From: JAWUWD01 sp034112085
GTDB taxonomy: Bacteria > Bacteroidota > Bacteroidia > Cytophagales > Cyclobacteriaceae
Assembly: GCA_034112085.1 (NCBI GenBank)
Contig: JAWUWD010000007.1
Span: 1 to 25,784, forward strand
DNA length: 25,784 nt
Direction: 5' to 3'
The position numbers were made by a program, and so were the translations under genes. Below are positions 22,512-25,784 of the stretch, in pieces. Positions within the stretch are counted from its first letter, which is position 1. The number at the start of each line of letters is the position of its first letter. Under the pieces are notes generated by a model. It saw nothing but the letters and a program-made list of their open reading frames with translations, had not been told where the DNA came from and ran no database searches.

Positions 22512-23975
22512 TTACAAATCTTTTAAAATTTTTGCTCCTGATAAATTTTCAGGATCTAACTCTACGGCTCTTTTATAATTCACTTTTGCCATTTTTTTAT
22601 CCCCATCTGCTAAGTAAGCCTCCCCAAGGCTATCAAATGCATTACCAGATTCTGGAAACTCTTGAACATTGAGTTTGAAAATCTCAATAGACCTTTTGAT
22701 CATTCCAGATTGCAATAATTTGTAACCGAGCATATTCATTTCCCCTTCTTTCAATAGAAACTCACTGGCATCTTTGTTTTTTTGAAACCAATCGACCCCT
22801 TTGCTGACTCCATTCTTCATAACCTCGCCATACAAAGCAAATGCCAAAGACTTTTGAGGTGAATCAAATCCTTGATCATAAAGGACTCCTGTAATACCTA
22901 GCCCAATTTTATCCAACACAGTGCCACCAGTATTGTTCAACAAAACAATTAGGTGTTCTTCGGAAGGGATTCTAACAATTAATGTATTGAACCCATGAAT
23001 ACCTCCACTATGTACTAATACATCAACCATGTCCGATGACTGCCCTTTGGGACTCTTCATCATCATCCAACCATACCCATAATTACCAGCACCTGCATCC
23101 GCGTGTGACAGAAACATTTGCTTTCGATACTTTTTAGACAATAACTGATCTGTGTAAAGGGCTCGATCCCAAAGGTAAAGATCCTCCACCGTTGAGTACA
23201 TCGAACCAGCCGAAAACGGCACAGTCATATCCAAATAGTCCGAATTGCGAGCACCAGTCTCAGGATTAATCTCATATCCAGTCGCTCTCTTCTTCAATAT
23301 AGTCTTGTGATGATCAAAGCCTGTATTGTTCATTTTTAAAGGCTTCAAAATAGATTCATACAAAACTTGTTCGTAGGTCTTTCCTGTTACTTCTTCAATA
23401 AGAACTCCAAGAAGAAAGTATCCAGAATTACTGTATTCGAATTTCTCCCCTGGCTCGAATACTAGTGATGAATCCGAGAAAAATTGAATGAACTCCTCAG
23501 GAGTATATTCATCTCTACTATACTTCTGGAAGAAATTCGGAAATGCAGTGTAATTCGGGACACCCGAAGTATGGCTTAGCAGTTGATGAACAGTGATTTT
23601 ATCACCGGTTTCTTTTGGATAGTCCGTGAGGTAAGTAGAAATGTTCTCATCTAATTTCAACTTACCTTCTTCAACTAGTTGCATGATCATCATTGAAGTA
23701 AACTGCTTTGTGACTGATCCCAGCCTATGTTTAGTGTCCGAGTCATTAGGAATGTCCCATTCCATATTCGCCAACCCAAATCCTTTTTTATAAATTACTT
23801 TCCCTTTTTCTGCTACAAGTACAGATCCATTGAACTTTCCGTGAGCGACATATTGACTCATCAAGTCGTTGAGCCTCTCTACCTTACTTTGAGCAATTGC
23901 TGATATACTATGGAATTGAACGAATACGCCTATTACCACGACACTCAATAAGTGTTGAAATGAATGTTTTTTCAT
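22512..23975 (-). CDS. serine hydrolase of the beta-lactamase class C fold with C-terminal TPR
   Basis: A signal peptide (1-29, ending SISAIAQ) directs the 487-residue protein to the periplasm. The catalytic domain has the class C beta-lactamase/DD-peptidase signature: SVTK (Ser87, Lys90), YSN (171-173) and HSG (322-324). Around these are LLSHTSGVPNY and FSAGSMYSTVEDLYLWD. From about residue 425 the C-terminus has helical TPR-like repeats: SGNAFDSLGEAYLADGDKKM and KVNYKRAVELDPEN. Class C-like proteins of this kind are more often esterases or peptidases acting on cell-wall peptides than antibiotic resistance enzymes; the sequence does not decide. It follows the channel protein by 52 bases on the same strand, so the two may be co-transcribed. 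Confidence 0.92.
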   Translation of the reverse strand: MKKHSFQHLLSVVVIGVFVQFHSISAIAQSKVERLNDLMSQYVAHGKFNGSVLVAEKGKVIYKKGFGLANMEWDIPNDSDTKHRLGSVTKQFTSMMIMQLVEEGKLKLDENISTYLTDYPKETGDKITVHQLLSHTSGVPNYTAFPNFFQKYSRDEYTPEEFIQFFSDSSLVFEPGEKFEYSNSGYFLLGVLIEEVTGKTYEQVLYESILKPLKMNNTGFDHHKTILKKRATGYEINPETGARNSDYLDMTVPFSAGSMYSTVEDLYLWDRALYTDQLLSKKYRKQMFLSHADAGAGNYGYGWMMMKSPKGQSSDMVDVLVHSGGIHGFNTLIVRIPSEEHLIVLLNNTGGTVLDKIGLGITGVLYDQGFDSPQKSLAFALYGEVMKNGVSKGVDWFQKNKDASEFLLKEGEMNMLGYKLLQSGMIKRSIEIFKLNVQEFPESGNAFDSLGEAYLADGDKKMAKVNYKRAVELDPENLSGAKILKDL

Positions 23976-24027
23976 ACTAATAAATGATTAATGTTTTTAC
24001 AAGAAATTCTAAACTGGTCAGGATGTA

Positions 24028-24408
24028 TTACTCGTTCATATTACTGACTTTGTGATCCATGGCGAACCATATCAGATAAGAAATCAAGAAAATAATCACC
24101 CCATAAATAGTAGTGATCATAGAAACGCGAATCCCTGCCATTAGGATCTCAGAAGAAACACTTCCTATTTTAGAAATGGTACCAAAAGCTGTGAAAAGGC
24201 CAATAAGCTGGCCTAAAACACCAAATACCAAACTGAATAAACCTACTGATTTAATATAGGTGAGACGATGTTGCATCGTCTGAACATTTCGGTCTTGGTC
24301 AGATTTAATTTTCAGCACATTCATGACTGCCAAGGAAATGATAGCGAGTAGAGATAGTGTTAAGATTCCCATGAATAGTGCGCCACCTTCAAAAAATAAT
24401 TGTAACAT
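24028..24408 (-). CDS. small MotA/TolQ/ExbB-type proton-channel protein
   Basis: The 126-residue protein has three hydrophobic helices (about 5-30, 52-75 and 94-117), resembling the MotA/TolQ/ExbB channel family, for example SVGLFSLVFGVLGQLIGL and the following segment GIRVSMITTIYGVIIFLISY. It is half the length of usual ExbB or TolQ and lacks the large cytosolic loop; short relatives of this type occur in Bacteroidota. An ExbD/TolR partner and a TonB are not seen in the window. It is preceded by a good - strand promoter and followed by the serine hydrolase, and diverges from a LytTR regulator. It may use proton-motive force, but the partner is unknown. Confidence 0.75.
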   Translation of the reverse strand: MLQLFFEGGALFMGILTLSLLAIISLAVMNVLKIKSDQDRNVQTMQHRLTYIKSVGLFSLVFGVLGQLIGLFTAFGTISKIGSVSSEILMAGIRVSMITTIYGVIIFLISYLIWFAMDHKVSNMNE

Positions 24409-24443
24409 AATTTTTAATATTTAAATGAATAATTTGTTTGAGA

Positions 24444-24475
24444 CAAAATTAGGGTCAGTTGGTGCGTACAAACAA
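24444..24475 (-). promoter_or_regulatory. promoter of the channel/hydrolase genes
   Basis: On the - strand TTG (24475-24473), a 21-nt spacer and TAATTTTG (24451-24444) match the Bacteroidota promoter consensus. The -33 region lies within an inverted repeat TTGGTG (24459-24464)/CACCAA (24488-24493), so a repressor or regulator could act here. The leader to the ATG is about 30 nt and A-rich. Confidence 0.65.
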
Positions 24476-24557
24476 TGTAGAATCCATCACCAAACCTGTT
24501 ATTCATCGACTATTCCTTGAAATTAGCATTTAATTGAACAAATTTGAGAAAAAAAGA

Positions 24558-25322
24558 ATGAGGAAATTCAATCATTTACTGTATTGGCTTGTTGTGATAA
24601 TTGTGCTTACAATTGCATTTGGATACCCTGCGACTAGCTACACAGAAGCTTTCTATTTTGTGTCGATGCTTCTTCCTGTAATGGTAGGCACTTCTTATCT
24701 ATTCAATTATTATCTCGTACCAAAATATCTCTTAGAAAGGAGGTACATGAAATTCAGCTTATATACTTTTTATACTATAGTTGGCTCATGCTATTTCGAA
24801 ATGCTTGTGATTTTGGTGGCATTTATTGTGTTGGCTAACTACCAATATGAAAATATGAACCCTGTTACTACCAATGTTTTTCTACTTGCGATAGTAATGT
24901 ATTCTATAGTATTTCTCAATGCTTTCATATTGCTTATTAGGAAATCATTTGCTAGTCAAGTCCAAATTAACACATTGAAAACTGAAAAACTGAAACAGGG
25001 AAAAGGACATCTCCTAATAAGAGCAGATCGTAAAACTAGTAAAGTGACATATGAAGAAATCGCTTACATAGAGAGCCTTGGTGACTATGTTAAAATAGTC
25101 AAGACAGATGATCAAATAATCACTACCAAAGAGAAGATTGGCGTGCTTTCTGAAAAACTCCCAGATTCATTCTATCGAATACATAGATCCTTTATAGTCA
25201 ATGGCAATGTGATCACTTCGTTCTCTAAGGAGAGCATTACCATAAATAATGAATCTCTTCCGATTAGTAGAACATATAAAAAGACGGTAGAACAAAAATT
25301 AATGAGTGCCAATCATCCTTAA
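24558..25322 (+). CDS. membrane-anchored LytTR-domain transcription regulator
   Basis: From the ATG at 24558 the protein has 254 residues. Residues 1-140 hold four hydrophobic helices. A short coiled linker (QVQINTLKTEKLKQGK) leads into a LytTR DNA-binding domain of about 100 residues, with EIAYIESLGDYVKIVK, TTKEKIGVLSEKLPDSFYRI and HRSFIVNGNVI. Such membrane-LytTR proteins are common in Bacteroidota and often control the neighbouring gene. No response-regulator receiver domain is present, so input must come through the membrane part or a partner protein. A TTG at 24534 would give eight extra residues, but has weaker context than the ATG. The gene is divergent from the channel gene and probably shares its control region. 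Confidence 0.9.
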   Translation: MRKFNHLLYWLVVIIVLTIAFGYPATSYTEAFYFVSMLLPVMVGTSYLFNYYLVPKYLLERRYMKFSLYTFYTIVGSCYFEMLVILVAFIVLANYQYENMNPVTTNVFLLAIVMYSIVFLNAFILLIRKSFASQVQINTLKTEKLKQGKGHLLIRADRKTSKVTYEEIAYIESLGDYVKIVKTDDQIITTKEKIGVLSEKLPDSFYRIHRSFIVNGNVITSFSKESITINNESLPISRTYKKTVEQKLMSANHP

Positions 25323-25329
25323 AATAGAC

Positions 25330-25350
25330 GAAAAAATGGTCGTTTTTTTC
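25330..25350 (+). terminator. weak A/U hairpin after the LytTR gene
   Basis: GAAAAAA (25330-25336) can pair with TTTTTTC (25344-25350) over a seven-base loop. The stem is almost all A-U, so stability is low. Confidence 0.35.
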
Positions 25351-25592
25351 ACCTAACAACATTCTGTATATCTACGGGATCGTGGACTAGGTAAGGATAA
25401 AAAGGATTTCTAATATCCTTATTAGGTGGGTTTTTGATGCATTTATATTCAATAATAGGGTGATAATTACAGAGATGTTGTGTCAAACACAAAATCGACC
25501 AAAAACACAAAATAAAGTTAGCGCTCATTTTTGTCCTTGGGGGAAATGTCAGTTATCCCTTCGATATTTTAGTCCTTTCAGGATTTCAAAAC
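25351..25592. other. intergenic region with repeats, no supported gene
   Basis: No coding frame is supported. Visible elements are a possible hairpin pairing GGTAAGGAT (25390-25398) with ATCCTTATT (25415-25423), an inverted repeat TTGTGT-CAA-ACACAA (25478-25492), and a second ACACAAAAT copy at 25505-25513, 18 bases after the first (25487-25495). These could be regulator sites or a 3' UTR structure. Confidence 0.4.
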
Positions 25593-25784
25593 TTATTTTT
25601 TTGTTAGTGTTAATTCAATCTTATCTTTGAAGCCACAATCATTTTCAAAATCATCCCAAAACACCAAAGTTATTTCTGAATCATCTAATAGCTGATATTC
25701 CCCAAAGCCTGAATCCGCATCAGAAATCCAGTACACACCATTACCACAACTAGCCCCAGCCTCGGCATTTACGGTCGTTTTCCC
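25593..25784 (-). CDS. C-terminal end of an unrecognised protein (partial)
   Basis: On the - strand a frame is open from the right edge to a TAA at 25593-25595, giving 63 residues with no start codon visible. The sequence includes CGNGVYWISDADSG, YQLLDDSEITLVFWDDFEND and CGFKDKIELTLTKK, with two Cys residues, alternating hydrophobic residues suggesting beta-strands, and an acidic character. That would fit the end of an exported or lipoprotein beta-sandwich domain, but I recognise no family. The rest of the gene lies to the right of the window. Confidence 0.6.
   Translation of the reverse strand, partial: GKTTVNAEAGASCGNGVYWISDADSGFGEYQLLDDSEITLVFWDDFENDCGFKDKIELTLTKK

Noticed and set aside
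24534..24557. TTG start for the LytTR regulator
   Set aside because: The ATG at 24558 follows an A-rich leader and gives a normal N-terminus; the extension has no visible function, though it cannot be excluded.
1..25784. CRISPR arrays, insertion sequences, prophage genes, tRNA or rRNA genes
   Set aside because: No regularly spaced repeats, transposase or integrase motifs, terminal repeats, or tRNA/rRNA-like sequence was noticed on either strand; a covariance-model scan was not possible.

Overview
The window is a chromosomal segment of a Bacteroidota bacterium, most likely a marine or soil member of the Cytophagales (the phylum is well supported, the order is a guess). The evidence is a single-chain SecDF fusion, FKBP-type lipoproteins, a membrane-anchored LytTR regulator, A-rich instead of Shine-Dalgarno leaders, several upstream boxes matching the Bacteroidota promoter (TTG, 17-23 nt, TAnnTTTG), and AT-rich DNA. 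I see no insertion sequence, prophage, CRISPR array, tRNA or rRNA gene, so this looks like ordinary chromosome with a more variable stretch at about 4.2-8.7 kb.

Layout. (1) 2-2193, + strand: the C-terminal part of a cholesterol-oxidase-like GMC oxidoreductase, translationally coupled to a membrane-anchored alpha/beta hydrolase. (2) 2486-4147: asnB, asparagine synthetase B, with a perfect 12-bp hairpin across its stop codon. (3) 4586-8732, + strand: a two-domain ArsA ATPase without an arsenite permease or regulator nearby, a VIT1/CCC1 iron/manganese transporter, a small RNase-inhibitor-type LRR protein and a HEAT-repeat protein. (4) 8888-12989, - strand: udk, a small conserved-looking membrane protein of unknown role, and secDF. 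(5) 13041-16067, - strand: a tight four-gene run of a DHH/DHHA1 phosphoesterase (NrnA-like), two related FKBP lipoproteins and an RdgB/HAM1 nucleotide pyrophosphatase. (6) Divergent from this, ndk and then a Na/Pi-cotransporter-PhoU protein, each with its own promoter and terminator. (7) 18792-22440, + strand: a YcxB-like protein, an internally deleted M19 dipeptidase remnant, recX, and a compact set of a YHS-domain protein, a membrane-associated ATP-grasp enzyme and a LysE-family exporter. (8) 22512-24408, - strand: a serine hydrolase with a C-terminal TPR and a stand-alone MotA/TolQ/ExbB-type channel protein. It diverges from (9) a membrane LytTR regulator at 24558-25322. (10) A protein C-terminus on the - strand runs off the right edge.

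Most genes are housekeeping: protein export (SecDF), extracytoplasmic folding (FKBPs), nucleotide metabolism and sanitation (Udk, RdgB, NDK, NrnA-like), nitrogen metabolism (AsnB) and phosphate uptake. The parts that most deserve a second look are the orphan ArsA with a tandem 12-nt repeat at its promoter, the in-frame M19 deletion, the YHS/ATP-grasp/LysE set, the diverged FKBP pair and the orphan channel/LytTR divergent pair. I found no convincing new multi-gene defence or mobile system. All functional calls rest on motif recognition from the sequence; no database search was run.
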